A stretch of DNA of 64,000 bases from Steromphala cineraria. Its lineage: Eukaryota > Mollusca > Gastropoda > Trochida > Trochidae. Each line of letters opens with the position of its first letter. Positions within the stretch are counted from its first letter, which is position 1. Below, piece after piece: positions 47,501 through 59,699 of this stretch. The notes beneath the pieces are model-generated. The model was not told where the DNA came from. It did not search any database and saw nothing but the letters and a program-made list of their open reading frames with translations. Location of the stretch: positions 84,511,060 through 84,575,059 of the forward strand of contig OU744721.1 in NCBI GenBank assembly GCA_916613615.1. The letters run 5' to 3'. The position numbers were made by a program, and so were the translations under genes.

Positions 47501-50500
47501 TTTACGTTTAAGGTAATCAATTTAATTCATTGAATAAAATGTGATTTTTTTTCATCTTTGTAAATGTTGATATAGCTCTATGAATAATGTTTTGTCAGTA
47601 GGGTGAAAAATTATATGAAAATAAAAATTTGACCGTATAAATCTTTTAATGATAATAAACATCTTAAGTGTAAACAAAACCCTCACTTTCAGTTAATTCA
47701 AAATAATGTAAGTATTGAAGTTAAATTTTTGGTCAGGCTGTTGGTAAAATAATTATGTGCTGAAATTTATTTATAGTTGAATTTTGAAGGAAATAGCTCA
47801 TTTTATCATATTTTACAATGATTTATATTTATCATTGTCATTCTGTGTCATTTAAGAATATTAACTAGGTTATGAACTAAAAGGATAAAAAATAATCTTT
47901 ATCAAACATTGAAAGAAATGATGATGAATTGATGTAAAATAGGAACACATTAGGACAGTGTATTAAAACAACAGTTGATTTATTACTGACAATGTAAATG
48001 AAACATAAAAGATTTGACGTAGCCAAGAATAGCATCTCAAGGCTCCAAGAATAGAAAAACGTGAATAGCCCTGTGCAAATAGATTAGCCAATTAGTATTT
48101 ATGTACAGCGAGGAGAGTCTATTTATAGCCAGTTGAACATGAAATCCTTCATTAGCAAGACAGAAGAAGCTTATCTCTATACCGCCTTTTTTAGAAATAA
48201 TTACATCTTGATAAAGTCATTACTATGATAACTTTTGTTAAGTTGAAATGAAATTAATTACTATTTAGGGCAAGCTTCGTTTTTATACTCTGCAATGGTG
48301 CTAGTGATGTCTTTCTTTGATCATCTTGATACTATTCACAATTATTACCAAGTTTTGACTAAAGATTGTAATTGGAACCCTGGTAATAGATTTGTTTTAA
48401 TATTATGTTAAGATTTATCACTGATTAAGATTAATTAGAAAGACTTGGGAAAGCTCATTATTGTAATGCCATTGGTATGTTATGTCACAACAGTGTAGGC
48501 CAGTGTATAACATGGTACTGTTGTAGGAAATTACCAACATACTGTCTGTGAAGACGTAGAATTTCTGCAGTTACTCATGAATTCGTTTGCATCCAGTTTC
48601 AAGTCTGTTTTTCACAAAGTCAAACTTAACACTGCATTCACTAGCTGTACCCGATTTGTCAATTACGGTCTACTAACTTTCAGTCATAAATTTGAATTAA
48701 AACTTCATAAAAGATACTTTTTTTTCTGGGGTTATAACCTGATAATTTGGGAGGGGAAAGCTAAAACAAAGAACTTATATTGTTTTGAATATCACTAACT
48801 CCGTATTTTAACAGAAGGCCTATTCCTGTGGGACACCAAAGAGGTACTGTACTGCTAGATGATGTTTTGAAATAAGAAAGGTGTATAACTATGAGATGAT
48901 GTTTTGAATTATGAAAAGAAGCCCTATGTTGTTTTGAGACTATATGTGGCCATGATAGACATTATTGAGGTACCGTTATGAACTAGACGACTGCGAAATG
49001 TCGTGACATCGACTGAGCTGTCACTCACCTTATAAATCAGACGAGACATAGTCGGATAGGGAAGTCTGGCCGCTGTACTCTCTCTCAACCCTGTCTAGAG
49101 ACCAGGCTACATACTACAAGGTGCACTCAGAGGTCTGGATTTGAATACAGTCTATCATCTTTTGATATTGCTGTACTTCATCCATTTTATTTGGTGCTGT
49201 CAATGGCTCAAAACTGGCCGACAAAAACAGAGTTTCCAAATAATGGCATCTTAATATATCAGTCTATGACTCAAAACTTGCTGAATGAAAATGCAGAGTT
49301 GCTAAATGAGGTAGTGACTGTATTTAAGGTTTTTATCTTAAACACATTCATGAAGTAGAACTGTTTACATTATTACTGCTAAAGCATACCAGAAATCAGA
49401 AATCCCAGAATTTGCCAGTTCTGAGCTACTTTCTAAGATCTAATACTGGGGTTTAAGCATGAGCAGATTATTGGTTTGGAAAGGAATTGGTCAATGATTT
49501 ATGTTTGGGTACCCTCTCACATTTTGTCATGCCCTGACCCTATACCCCTTCTCTTTAACCAAATGAAATCAAAAACGAGCCGGGGATAGACATTGTGAGG
49601 TTCTTGATAAAATTTAGATGGATTGTCAGTGCACACTTTTAGATATTTAATAGTCTGTCATCCAGACCCAAAAGCATGAATATTTAATAGATGAACAACC
49701 CAGTCTAGAAAAGTATAGCAATTCTATATCGCTCAGCTTTAGCCTGGGCTCCTTTTCGTATGATACATGATTTGTTTAAAAATGTTGTCAATATTGAAAA
49801 AAATACTTCTGAGACTAGATGTTAGTCTAGATATTTAAGTCTCATGGGAGTAAAGATTTGTTGCATTTGAAATAATGAAGACATGAATATTGATATCAGC
49901 ACTGTTTCATTGTGTCAAAGATTTTGCAACCTAACCCCCAAAGTTGAACAATGGTGAGCAAATGCCATGTTTATATATGTTGTTTTATATTTTACAATCT
50001 GAATAGCAATAAGAGTATATCTTTATTTCAAGTTTGAAAGGCAATGTCATCCATTGAATCTTTTCAAGCATTTATTTTGTATTTAGTTCATCTACCAGTG
50101 CTCCAGATAAGCAACTTATCTGCATATTTTATGCAACAAAATCCTTAAAAACCCAATTACTTAAAATGATATGAGTACATATATGCAGACATATTCTTGA
50201 AAACCCAAAAGAATTTTAAAAAAGCTTGCATACAGTAGTATGTAGTGATTTTAAAGCCAGCTTAGTTGAGTGTCAACTTTTCACAAATGGATATCATTAC
50301 CCTTCAAAATATCAATACTCAGTGCTTGAAACATGTTCATCAGTTTCGTTACATTTTCAAGATAATATTTTAAATGCAGAGTTATACCCAATTATGTTAA
50401 ACCATGAGTGTTCAATCTCATTTCTCATATGAAATAACCAATTGTCTGAGATCAAAGGAGTTCATTTTGACTAATGTATAGTTTCAAAATCGACAATATT

Positions 50501-53500
50501 CAATTGTTAACGAAAGAGGGAGTAAATACCCAAAATTTATCTGGAGCACTGATCCACCCAATAGTGCAAATAATCATTGATGTTTTTCCACCACAAGTGA
50601 ATCAAAGTCCCATTGAGAGATATTAGTGAACAAGGCAAGTGGCTTTGCTGAATGGTGGGTGGGTGGGTGTTTCCATATATAGAAAGGTTTGAGAGAGGTA
50701 TTTAGTCCTTCGTGACTTCACAACACTCCACTTGCCATGTGACAACATTAAACTGTCTCAACAGGTGCCCTAGACTGTGGTATTGGCTCCTAAAGAATCT
50801 TGATCTGATAGGGTATGAGTTATTGTTTAATGGCAGGTTACTTTTCAAACTTTACAAATTTGAAATATAAAGTGTGTCCTGATGTTCCATCATAATTGAG
50901 TTTTCTTTTAATAAACACAATTTTTTATGGGAATTTTAGGTATTGCAACTTCCAAGTATGGATTTCTGGATTCCATGTTCAATTGATTTCTATTTGATAC
51001 AATGCTTTTTCAAACATTCTCCTTTTCCAAGACTGTATTTTCATGTGCAAGGTTGACATTATGCACTGCGTAAAGTTTCCTTGTTTCCTGTTGGCTTTAT
51101 CACTGATTACAACATACAGGTCTATTCCGGTTTTATACAAGGAGACTTGAAGCAAGTCATGTATCAGACAGCTTCCATTCATTCACAGACAACTACCGGT
51201 AGTTGGTTTTGTGAGAAGAGATGGTAGCTACTGGTATTACTATAGGAGACTTGAAGCAAGTCATGTATTTAGAGCTTCCATTCATTCACAACTATTAGGT
51301 TCTGTGAGGAGAGATGGTAGCTACTGGTATTACTATAGGAGACTTGAAGCAAGTCATGTATTTAGAGCTTCCATTCATTCACAACTAGTAGGTTCTGTGA
51401 GGAGAGATGGTAGCTCCTGGTATTACTATAGGAGACTTGAAGCAAGTCATGTATTTAGAGCTTCCATTCATTCACAACTAGTAGGTTCTGTGAGGAGAGA
51501 TGGTAGCTACTGGTATTACTATAGGAGACTTGAAGCAAGTCATGTATTTAGAGCTTCCATTCATTCACAACTAGTAGGTTCTGTGATGAGAGATGGTAGC
51601 TCCTGGTATTACTATAGGAGACTTGAAGCAAGTCATGTATCGGAGTTTCCATTCATTCACAGACAGCTAGTAGGTTCTGTGATGAGAGATGGTAGCTCCT
51701 GGTATTACTATAGGAGACTTGAAGCAAGTCATGTATCAGAGCTTCCATTCATTCACAGACAACTAGTAGGTTCTGTGAGGAGAGATGGTAGCTCCTGGTA
51801 TTACTATAGGAGACTTGAAGCAAGTCATGTATTTAGAGCTTCCATTCATTCACAGACAGCTAGTAGGTTCTATTACCGGTAAGGTGGGTGGTAGCTACTG
51901 GTAGTTCTACAGGAGACTAGAGGCAAGTCATGTATTCAGAGCTTTCATTCATTCACAGCCGACTCGATATTGGTATAACTATAGGAGACTTGAAGCAAGT
52001 CATAAATTCAGAGCTTCCATTCATTCACAGACAACTAGTTCTATGGTGAGAGTGGGAGGGCAGTAAGAGCTCTTGCTATTACTGCAATAGACGGCCTCGG
52101 TGATCAGCTGGTCGGAGATTTGCTCTAATATGGCATGAAAGCTGTTCACGTCCATATATAGACTTGTTCACTATCACCTCTGCTGCCACAATAGCTCAAG
52201 AGATAGGGCTGACTGGAGGAGGGTATTTATAGGGCTGAGATAAGTTGATTAGCTCCCATCCCGCTCTCCCAGGTTATACAATCTTTATTTTGTACATCTT
52301 TGGTGTAAAGTACACCTTTTCTCTTTGATTATGACAAAATACCATTTTGGTCTTCTCTTAATGGGTTTTTTTTCTGCAATGTGTTATTTTAGCAGTATAT
52401 TAAGACAGAATTTCTTCATATACTGAGATTTGTACACAAATATTTTCATAATATTTGAATTTAGAAAAGCAGGCTATTTTTGTGTGTTTTTTTATTTGCT
52501 AAAAATAAAAGCTTATGTCATCCAGTCAATACTTTTCTTTATAAGGTGAAATTGATGTTTCAATATAACACATTCCGGTACTTTGTAATAACGCTATGAA
52601 ATGTATGTTGAGGTCAATATGCATGGTAAGATACCAAACAGGTACCAAAATTAAAAAATGATTATTTTGAAGAGAGTTTCTTTGACATAAGTAGACAATA
52701 TTGCACAAGCGGCACTTACCAATAACTCACTCAAAACTCTACTCATTGATATAATCATTCATTTTTATCAGTTATGGTTTATATGGATAACAAAATAACC
52801 TTCGATGAATTAATTTATTAAGGTAGAAAACTAATTGAATTCCAAGTATTTCAATACTGTAGACTAGAGTATCACCCATTTCAACAAGTCCATTAGGGTA
52901 TAAAGCATTTTTCATGCTCAGCATCTATCTTTTAGTCATAGGCTATGGAAATTTTCCTTTGTCAAACCGTGCAATAAGTATGATGCGGAAATAGGCAGTT
53001 TGACGCAATTTCCACTTTGACTGTTACAAAGAGAAGGATATGCTGTCATATTCCCTGCTCATAGTTTCCTGTGAGGGGATAAGGACTCATAACACCCCCC
53101 CCCCCCCCCCCCCCCCCCCCCTAATTTGCCCTATGAGGTGATACGATGCTCTCATTGGTTAGTTCACATGTAATGATGTTGCTTCTTTCAGAGGCATTAT
53201 GGAGTTACGATATTGAACTTTTTTTTATTCATTTTGTTTAGTCTTTCATACATTTGGCTATAAAGATATATATTTTTTAGTCACTATTTTATTTCTGAAT
53301 CCCTATTATAAGTTCGAACAAGGAACCAGGGGGATTTCATTTCCTCAAATTCAATAAAGTTGACAGAAGAGAGTATTCAAGTTTCTCACAAGGCTATAAA
53401 GATTTTATCTATTTTGTCTTTGAATTGAGATTCATTCTGAATGTTTATTTGCTTTCAGGTCGGGGACCCAAGCTGCCCAAAATCACAATCCCCCCAGAAC

Positions 53501-56500
53501 AAACAACAAGCCAGCAGTGAGTTCTTCTCTGTCTCCTTCTTTCTGTGGTCCCCTCTTGTTGGTTTAGATATTTTACCAAATAAATGGTCCCTAAGTGGTG
53601 GTTGTGGACCAGCCATACATTGTATGTTGAGTGTTCTATCATTACCGAGTTGGTAGAATGCTATTAAGTATGGCTGAGTATATGCAATTATACAAATTAT
53701 GTATTGCAATAGTATTGCAATAAATTGAATGAACTCTACAATGAATAGAAAAAGTTTGAAAATAAATGTTGATTGCATCTATGTCAAAAAATGTTTACCA
53801 TCATTTTTAATCAACCCAACAGTCTACTATCATTTTATACACCCCAACACATTCTTGCACACTAAAAGATTTTTCTGCATATTCAGCATATAATTGGACC
53901 TTAAAACAAGATGTTTGAATAAATTTGACCAGATTCAATTATATTGTCATATATTGCTCAATGAAAGTAATATTGCAATAATTGCATTGCTCAATCTGTA
54001 ATGGGATATATTGGTAATGTTTAGTCTGCACAGCCCTACTATTGAGCACTATTAAATTTGGAAACGGAGTAGCCTAATCAATCACAAAGTTTGCCAAAAT
54101 GTCTATTGTCTAATTACTAATTAGTACTTCCATCCTGCAGCCCGCCTCGCCCTGACTTGGACTCGAAAGCAACGCTCACAATCGGAGACAAGACCGTCGA
54201 GTGTGATGCATCCGACCTTGAACCAATCAAACTGCTGGGGCGCGGGGCGTACGGGGTTGTCGAGAAAATGAAACATCGCCCCAGCAACACGATACTTGCT
54301 GTCAAGGTAGGTGATACATGCATTAAAGCATGGTTTAATTTTGATATTACTGTGCTAGTGTTACTATAAGACTAGGCTAAGTATATAGGTAACTATGGAT
54401 ATAAACACACCCCACTTGCTTCCGGATGATGAATATTGTTGCATGTAAGGTGTGTGAAAGTGTTGTATTAAAAACAGTTCGTAGTGGGGTGCCTTACCCT
54501 TTTCTAGAGGAATAACTTTCTAGAGGATATATTCTGGCCTGGATAATCTAAAGCGGATGATGATGATGATGATGATGATGAGTTAGAGAATATGAGGATG
54601 TTTACAAGTAGCACATTCTTAATATGAATAAAGAGTTGAACAGGTTCCTGTGTCTTCATCAAACCCATTATTTCTCTATAATGTCCTCATTCCTATTTCC
54701 AAAATACCTCGCGAAAAGACACTATAGATGCAGCCCTCTGAGCTTTTCATATCTTTCGACTGGTCATTTTAAGTCATGTGTTCAACCTGACAATTCTTTA
54801 ACAAAGCAATCATTGTAATTCCCAGCGTATCATGGCGACAGTGAACAACCAGGAGACGAAGCGCCTGTTGATGGACCTGGACGTGAACATGAGGAGCGGC
54901 TCCTGCCCCTACACTGTACACTTCTATGGGGCACTCTTCAGGGAGGTAAGACTTCTTGTCATTGAAACTTTCTTTCATGAAATACTTACGAGTTTGTGTC
55001 TGAATCACACTGTGTCTGGCAAGTAAATGTATGGCACAAAGAATATTGAAAAGTGATATTGCTCCTAATCCTACACAGCCCACTTCAGTGAGGTAAACAT
55101 TTCTTTTGTCAAATCTTTCCCCGATCTCAATGGGGATTTTGTTGACTTTGAGTTTGCTAGTTTACTAGTTCTGTACAAATTAAGATTTGATATTGTTTAA
55201 TCATTAAGTTAATATTATCGTAGGAAACAGCAATTATATCTCTGGTGCACCTTCCTTTCCCCAAAGAGAGTTTCAAATATAGATCAAATAAATCATTTCA
55301 AAAGATGCACTTGTGACACTCAATGGGCGCATCCTTCCCACATGAAAATCTTGCACTCGCCCATAGTTTGTTATTTTTGGTCACTCTGTTACTAGAAGAA
55401 TATTAAAAAGATAAGTGTTCTGCATGTGACTAACATGAGATGTTTCTGCCGGCAGGGTGACGTGTGGATCTGTATGGAGGTGATGGAGACGTCGCTAGAC
55501 AAGTTCTACAAGAAGATCTGTTCCAAGGGAGATAAGATACCCGAGGAAGTGCTCGGCAAAATTGCATTTTCTGTAAGTCACAAGAACATTTAGAATTCAT
55601 TGTGATTATGTTTATTCAGGAGCAAGTACATCAGAGTTAGTAAGGCTAGGTTATTGTACCTTTAATGTAATTATTAACACCTTCCATTATTTGTATTTGA
55701 AAGTTTGTTGATATTTCCAAGGTTTATCTGACCTCTCTGAGGCAATAAACTGTTCATTTCAAGTTGATTACCAATGAAAGTTAATCTTTCAGTACAGGGG
55801 TAAATCTATGTATATCATCGCTGATATCGAGGTTGTGAAGGTATTATATGCGTGTCCATGATATTGGTGGTCACAATTTGAGAGATAATTATATTTAGGC
55901 AAAGTTTTATGAACACAAATATAAGTGGTGCTGGGGAAGTACAACAAATTTACTCTTAAGACATTTTGTGTACTTATGTGAAAAACATGAATGAAAATAT
56001 GAATGCCATTGTGGTTGATAACATAACTCTAATTATTGTAGGTTATACAGTAGAGTACTCTTAAGCATTATGTTAACACATGAACCCAGATATGATTGGC
56101 CATGTAGTTGATATTTCAACTCATCTACCTGCAGGTTGTGAAGGCCCTCTACTACCTGCACACGGAGCTGAAGGTCATCCACCGCGACGTCAAGCCCTCC
56201 AACATCCTCATCAACGACAAGGGCGAGGTCAAGATTTGTGACTTTGGCATCAGCGGCTACCTCGTAGACTCTATAGCGAGGACGAAGGATGCCGGGTGTC
56301 GCCCTTATATGGGGGTGAGTGGGGGTCATCGTTAAAGCAATCACTCATTATCAAAACGACAGACATGATATAAAAAGGATCAAGTTCTTCAATTTAAAAT
56401 AATACCTTTTAACTGATTGTTTATTAACTGCGTTGACCTATATGGTAAATTATGCATGAACAGCTAAGGCAATTATCAGAAAAAATTTGGTTCTTGAAAG

Positions 56501-57536
56501 AAAAAATATAATTCTTTCTGCTTGGAAATCATGCTTATTGAGGCTGTTCTGACCTTGTGCGTGTTGTTTCAGCCGGAGCGGATCAACCCAGACCCCGGTA
56601 ACCCTGACTACGGGATCAGATCGGACGTGTGGAGTCTAGGGATAACAATGGTGAGAGACGTTTTAGAATATAATTATGTTCAGAAATAAGAAGTGTTGGT
56701 GATTTTCTTAGAGACTCTCAGATATTCACATATTTTATTTGATATTCCAGATTGAGATAGCGACGGGTGTGTTCCCCTATAGCAACTGGAAGACGCCCTT
56801 CGAGCAGATTAAGCAAGTGGTGATGGAAGACCCGCCTAAACTACCTCCCGGACAGTTCACACCGGAATTCGAGGAATTCGTAGTTTTATGGTTCGTCATA
56901 ATCCTTTAATGCTTACCGGGTATATGTCATGTACAACACTTGCCAGTCAGCAGTGAAGGGTCGGCTAATACATGAGATACTAGGTTTTTACTGGAATTGG
57001 GGGCATTGAGAAAGGGTGTCGGCTTATACTAGTCATAATCAAGAAGTTGAAAAAAAACCCACCATAATAAAATAATTAATTCATAAGGCTCCTAATTTCC
57101 AGGAATAGACTCTGCATCATCCATAGAGATGTATGTACAGTAGGCTTTTGTTTCAGACATGTTTCTTAGTTTTATGGATGATCAACTTCTATATTGTAGT
57201 TACCATACAAAACTCGTTAAGAAAATGCCGTTCAAACAAAAATATTCTTCTACTGTTTTATTCAGGTTCCGGCCAAGACTAGTACTATTGAATGTTCTCC
57301 ACCTGTAATAACATCAGTACAAAATGTAGATATATACCATTCAACTGAATTGCTCTACTATCTATTGTTGATTTCTTTGTTGCAGTTTGAAGAAGGAGAC
57401 GAAAGAACGTCCGAACTACGAGCAGCTTCTACAACACCCCTTCCTTCTACGGGCCGAGAGTCAGGAAGTCGACATGGGCGCCTACGTCAAATCAGTTACG
57501 GATAAATGTGGAGATTTAAATGAAAGTGTAAAATAG
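38443..57536 (+). CDS. MAP2K6: MAP kinase kinase, MKK3/MKK6 type, 9 coding exons
   Basis: The inferred protein is 360 residues, joined from 38443-38515, 53459-53516, 54141-54306, 54826-54945, 55456-55572, 56135-56314, 56573-56650, 56751-56890 and 57386-57536. All phases close. It is a dual-specificity kinase that in animals phosphorylates p38 MAP kinases in stress and immune signalling. Motifs seen: glycine loop GRGAYGVV (77-84), AVK lysine K99, HRDVKPSN (194-201, D196), DFG (214-216), activation sites S224 and T228 in SIART, and SDVWSLG. A basic N-terminus (KKRANRMK, then KLPKITI) resembles the p38 docking site of MKK3/6. The [10 protein letters not shown] and LMDLD segments favour MKK3/6 over MKK4 or MKK7. 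The APE motif reads GPE. It probably represents the single invertebrate co-ortholog of MAP2K3 and MAP2K6; the symbol is used in that sense. Confidence 0.95.
39147..39682 (+). repeat. Duplicated 0.54-kb segment, left copy
   Basis: It begins GTGGTCAGGGTAACTCCATA and ends near CAAAAGTTTTTTGG. The same order of words recurs at 40394-40937 with about one difference per ten bases. It is non-coding. Confidence 0.88.
39690..40335 (-). pseudogene. Dead non-LTR retrotransposon (LINE) 3' fragment
   Basis: On the minus strand, 40330-40220 reads [20 protein letters not shown], followed by [14 protein letters not shown]. After a one-base frameshift near 40212 it continues as [20 protein letters not shown] and DCCETKNFW. 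This CxxC...HxxxC/W pattern is the zinc-binding region at the C-terminus of LINE reverse transcriptases (zf-RVT). A further frame break precedes [11 protein letters not shown] near 39850, another typical LINE 3' motif. It is 5'-truncated, frameshifted and non-functional, and sits between the two copies of the duplicated segment. Confidence 0.85.
40394..40937 (+). repeat. Duplicated 0.54-kb segment, right copy
   Basis: Second copy of 39147-39682, starting GTGGTCAGGGGAACTCCATA. An ATTAATTAATTAAT-type AT-rich tract (40350-40390) separates it from the LINE fragment. Confidence 0.88.
43160..43760. repeat. Three-copy tandem repeat, 212-226 bp
   Basis: TTCCTGATCATGATG starts at 43169, 43395 and 43607. 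Each is followed by CTGCATG-type, AATACACA and TTTGATAAGC.ACTGAAATAA words. It is a diverged tandem triplication in MKK3/6 intron 1. Confidence 0.8.
51130..52075 (+). repeat. 93/96-bp minisatellite in MKK3/6 intron 1
   Basis: About ten units of 93 bp (later ones 96 bp) carry GGAGACTTGAAGCAAGTCAT followed by CCATTCATTCACA. Central units (51211-51880) are nearly identical and the outer ones decay. Because 93 and 96 are multiples of three and the unit has no stop in one frame, a 223-codon open frame results, with a 31-residue repeat ([18 protein letters not shown]...). That frame has no promoter, start context or splice link, so I do not call it a gene. Confidence 0.9.
53095..53121 (+). repeat. 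C27 homopolymer tract
   Basis: Twenty-seven consecutive cytosines, about 340 bases upstream of MKK3/6 exon 2. Length may be affected by sequencing. Confidence 0.9.
53459..53516 (+). CDS. MAP2K6: MKK3/6 coding exon 2
   Basis: It encodes the end of Gly25 to residue 43 plus two bases: [18 protein letters not shown]. It aligns in position with the PGLKIPKEAF docking segment of vertebrate MKK6. The acceptor is GCTTTCAG and the donor is CA|GTGAGT. Confidence 0.88.
54141..54306 (+). CDS. MAP2K6: MKK3/6 coding exon 3 (glycine loop, Lys99)
   Basis: It encodes residues 44-99. [15 protein letters not shown] leads into the kinase domain. [11 protein letters not shown] is the nucleotide-binding loop and AVK ends the exon with the catalytic lysine. 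The acceptor is TCCTGCAG and the donor is AAG|GTAGGT, phase 0. Confidence 0.96.
54556..54580 (+). repeat. (GAT)n microsatellite
   Basis: Eight GAT repeats in MKK3/6 intron 3. Confidence 0.9.
54826..54945 (+). CDS. MAP2K6: MKK3/6 coding exon 4 (helix C)
   Basis: It encodes residues 100-139. [20 protein letters not shown] matches the MKK3/6 helix C, and [14 protein letters not shown] matches strands 4-5. The exon has intact splice sites and phase 0 at both ends. Confidence 0.96.
55456..55572 (+). CDS. MAP2K6: MKK3/6 coding exon 5
   Basis: It encodes residues 140-178, with the hinge [20 protein letters not shown] and then [12 protein letters not shown]. The donor is TCT|GTAAGT, phase 0. Confidence 0.96.
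56135..56314 (+). CDS. MAP2K6: MKK3/6 coding exon 6 (catalytic and activation loops)
   Basis: It encodes residues 179-238. It carries [27 protein letters not shown] with phospho-sites S224 and T228, and ends PYMG. The glycine replaces the alanine of the APE motif. The donor is GGG|GTGAGT, phase 0. Confidence 0.96.
56573..56650 (+). CDS. MAP2K6: MKK3/6 coding exon 7
   Basis: It encodes residues 239-264, [20 protein letters not shown] and then SLGITM, covering the end of the activation segment and helix F with its conserved Asp and Trp. Phase 0 at both ends. Confidence 0.96.
56751..56890 (+). CDS. MAP2K6: MKK3/6 coding exon 8
   Basis: It encodes residues 265-310 plus two bases of Cys311, with [17 protein letters not shown] matching the MKK3/6 helix G region. 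The donor TATG|GTTCGT departs from consensus at +3 to +5, but the frame and next exon fit exactly. Confidence 0.93.
57386..57536 (+). CDS. MAP2K6: MKK3/6 coding exon 9 and stop
   Basis: It encodes Cys311 to Lys360 and [23 protein letters not shown] is the kinase C-terminal helix with the conserved Arg. The tail corresponds to the DVD docking region bound by upstream MAP3Ks. Confidence 0.96.
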
Positions 57537-59620
57537 ACAGTTGCGGGTCCATTGCCTTAGAGAAAAGAAGTCCTGAGCCATTCCATGCCAGCTTTGTGGT
57601 GGGCGATGTTACCACGGTTACCTATTTATTTGTAAGATATTTCCGCTCTTGCATCCGACAGTGCCGTATTGAGATGAGGAGGAGAAGAGGGAGGGTTGCG
57701 ACTCGTTCGTAGGTTGTTGTTGCAGATGGACACGCTCGATCCGTCTCCCTCCTGGGTGTTGGAATAATTTATTGATGGAAACGATGTCAGGTTATTGTAC
57801 AAGTGAATTTTTTATTTTCACAGTGTCTGGTTTCAATGATTAGGAATCTTTGTTAATTAGATGGTTTATACGATTAAGATATCTTCAATTAAGAACTGTG
57901 GAGTTTTTGGGTTCATGGTATGGAAATGTTAATAATATTCTATATTGAGCTTTGAAGTCTATGAAGTCAGGTTTCTAAATCTAAATAATTTTATGTGACT
58001 TGCACATTATTGCATATCAGTGCCGCACAGCCTCTATTACAGTGATAATCTTGATTAAGACTTTGGTTTACAGTATCATAATGCTTTTAAAATTGGGTTT
58101 GCTTTATTGGGGGTCTGACAATTCAGAGTGTCATTAATTTATTTATTAACAAGATTCTGAGTCAAAAACTAAATTGAATTGAACATGCAAAATAGTTAGT
58201 CAAATGATGTAATTATTTTTTGTAACAAATGTGATGTGATGAGATAATTATAGGGCACTAGAAAGCAGCGTCATGAAGTCATTATAGGGCATCCTGATAA
58301 CATGTGAAATTTTACCATCTAACATAGGGCAAAAATGTGCTTTAACTAGGAGTGATTTTACTTTTATGGATAGGTTTTGTAGTGATTTCACTAGCAATCT
58401 TTGAAAAGTTAGTTTGGAAGCTCCTTCATAGAACATGTAGAAGACTTGCGTGTTACAGTCAATTCTCAAATTTTATTATATTATCAATTATTTAAAACTC
58501 ATAAATACAACTGTCACCTGATGATTTATTGTGATATTGATGTCAGAAAACCTGTACCTACTTAATGGTAATAGTATATTACGTATCTGTTAGAATAGAT
58601 TTAAAATTGAAATCTTGAAGTATTTTTTGTTACTTAACAATTATTTAAACAATATGGATATATAAGATGAGATTTTATTTTGAAACATTGTTGAGATGAA
58701 TGAAATATTTTACTAGAGATATATCCAACAATTGTATGCTTATGCTCATAGGAGAAGGGGAATATTTAGTTAACGATTCAAAATTGGGACAAATAAGTCA
58801 GATATGCAAAACATTTTACAATATGGTTTTACAGTTTTTAATGATTGATCAGAAATAATTTTAGCAAATTGTTCACGTCAAAGAAAGTAATCTTTCACAA
58901 GATAAAATAGTTTTTCTATCCTTCTTGTAAAGAATTTTAGTTTTTCAAACAGTCTGTTTGTACACTGCTTCAGTAAAGCAGTTAGTCAGTAAAGTTTAAT
59001 CCTGTCCCAAGTGCAAGCTATGGATGAGTTATCTCCCTTCAAACTGTAAGCAAAGCATGGGTAGTCTCCCTTCAAAATGTGCCAAAGAGATGTAGATAAG
59101 GCTGGGTTTTAGCGATGTACATACAAACATTCATACATACTGTGTGATACAAACCTGCAATCATGTCTGTAGCTTGGGCTTCTCTCATTGTAAATAGTTG
59201 TATGAACCGAGCCAGATATTGTTGCCAAACAATCTGGACTGTGAGCTCGGTGAGTGTAGGTTATGTGAGGCGAAAGGACGAGAGAGAGGCTGCCTGCAGT
59301 ACTTATCTGGCTGTTATTTATGGAGACTGATAAAATTGTAAATATCAATGAAATGTGAATTATCATGCTATATAATTATATATATATATATAACAGATTT
59401 TATTATTTTATTTCTTCCACAACTTGCTCAGTAGTAGTGGCTGACTGAATGAAGGTGATTGAGCACTTGAAGTTATGATTAATGAGTGTTAACGAGGACA
59501 ATTAATCAATAAGGCAATATATACATGGATAGACCAGTCCTATTGAACTTCCTGTGTACAGTCTCAATGAAGGAAATTTCAGGAATATGTACAGAGTTTT
59601 ATGAAAATAAAAATATGTAA
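57537..59620 (+). other. Probable MKK3/6 3' UTR
   Basis: AT-rich sequence without coding signal follows the stop codon. AATAAA at 59606-59611 is a candidate polyadenylation signal, but earlier sites cannot be excluded. A short (TA)n tract lies at about 59374-59392. Confidence 0.4.
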
Positions 59621-59699
59621 TAGTGAAACACATGTGCTTATTTTTTAGTTTGTTTTATAAAATACAACAATTGAAGATTTGTGCAAAGATGAAGTACAG

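Larger units (their letters stand above)
38516..53458 (+). other. MKK3/6 intron 1 (14.9 kb)
   Basis: Long repeat-bearing intron. It holds the duplicated segment with a LINE fragment (39147-40937), a triplication (43160-43760), a 93-bp minisatellite (51130-52075) and a C27 tract (53095-53121). No additional exon was recognised. Several AT-rich kilobases (41000-43100, 44100-51100) show nothing specific. Confidence 0.7.

Noticed and set aside
51211..51882. 223-codon open frame with a 31-residue repeat
   Set aside because: It is fully explained by a minisatellite whose unit is a multiple of three. There is no promoter, splice or domain evidence, and it lies inside MKK3/6 intron 1.
54141..57536. 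MKK4 or MKK7 as the kinase identity
   Set aside because: The PPRPDLDSK leader, LMDLDV helix C and DSIART loop with AGCRPYM fit MKK3/6. The SIA triplet alone resembles MKK4, but the rest does not.
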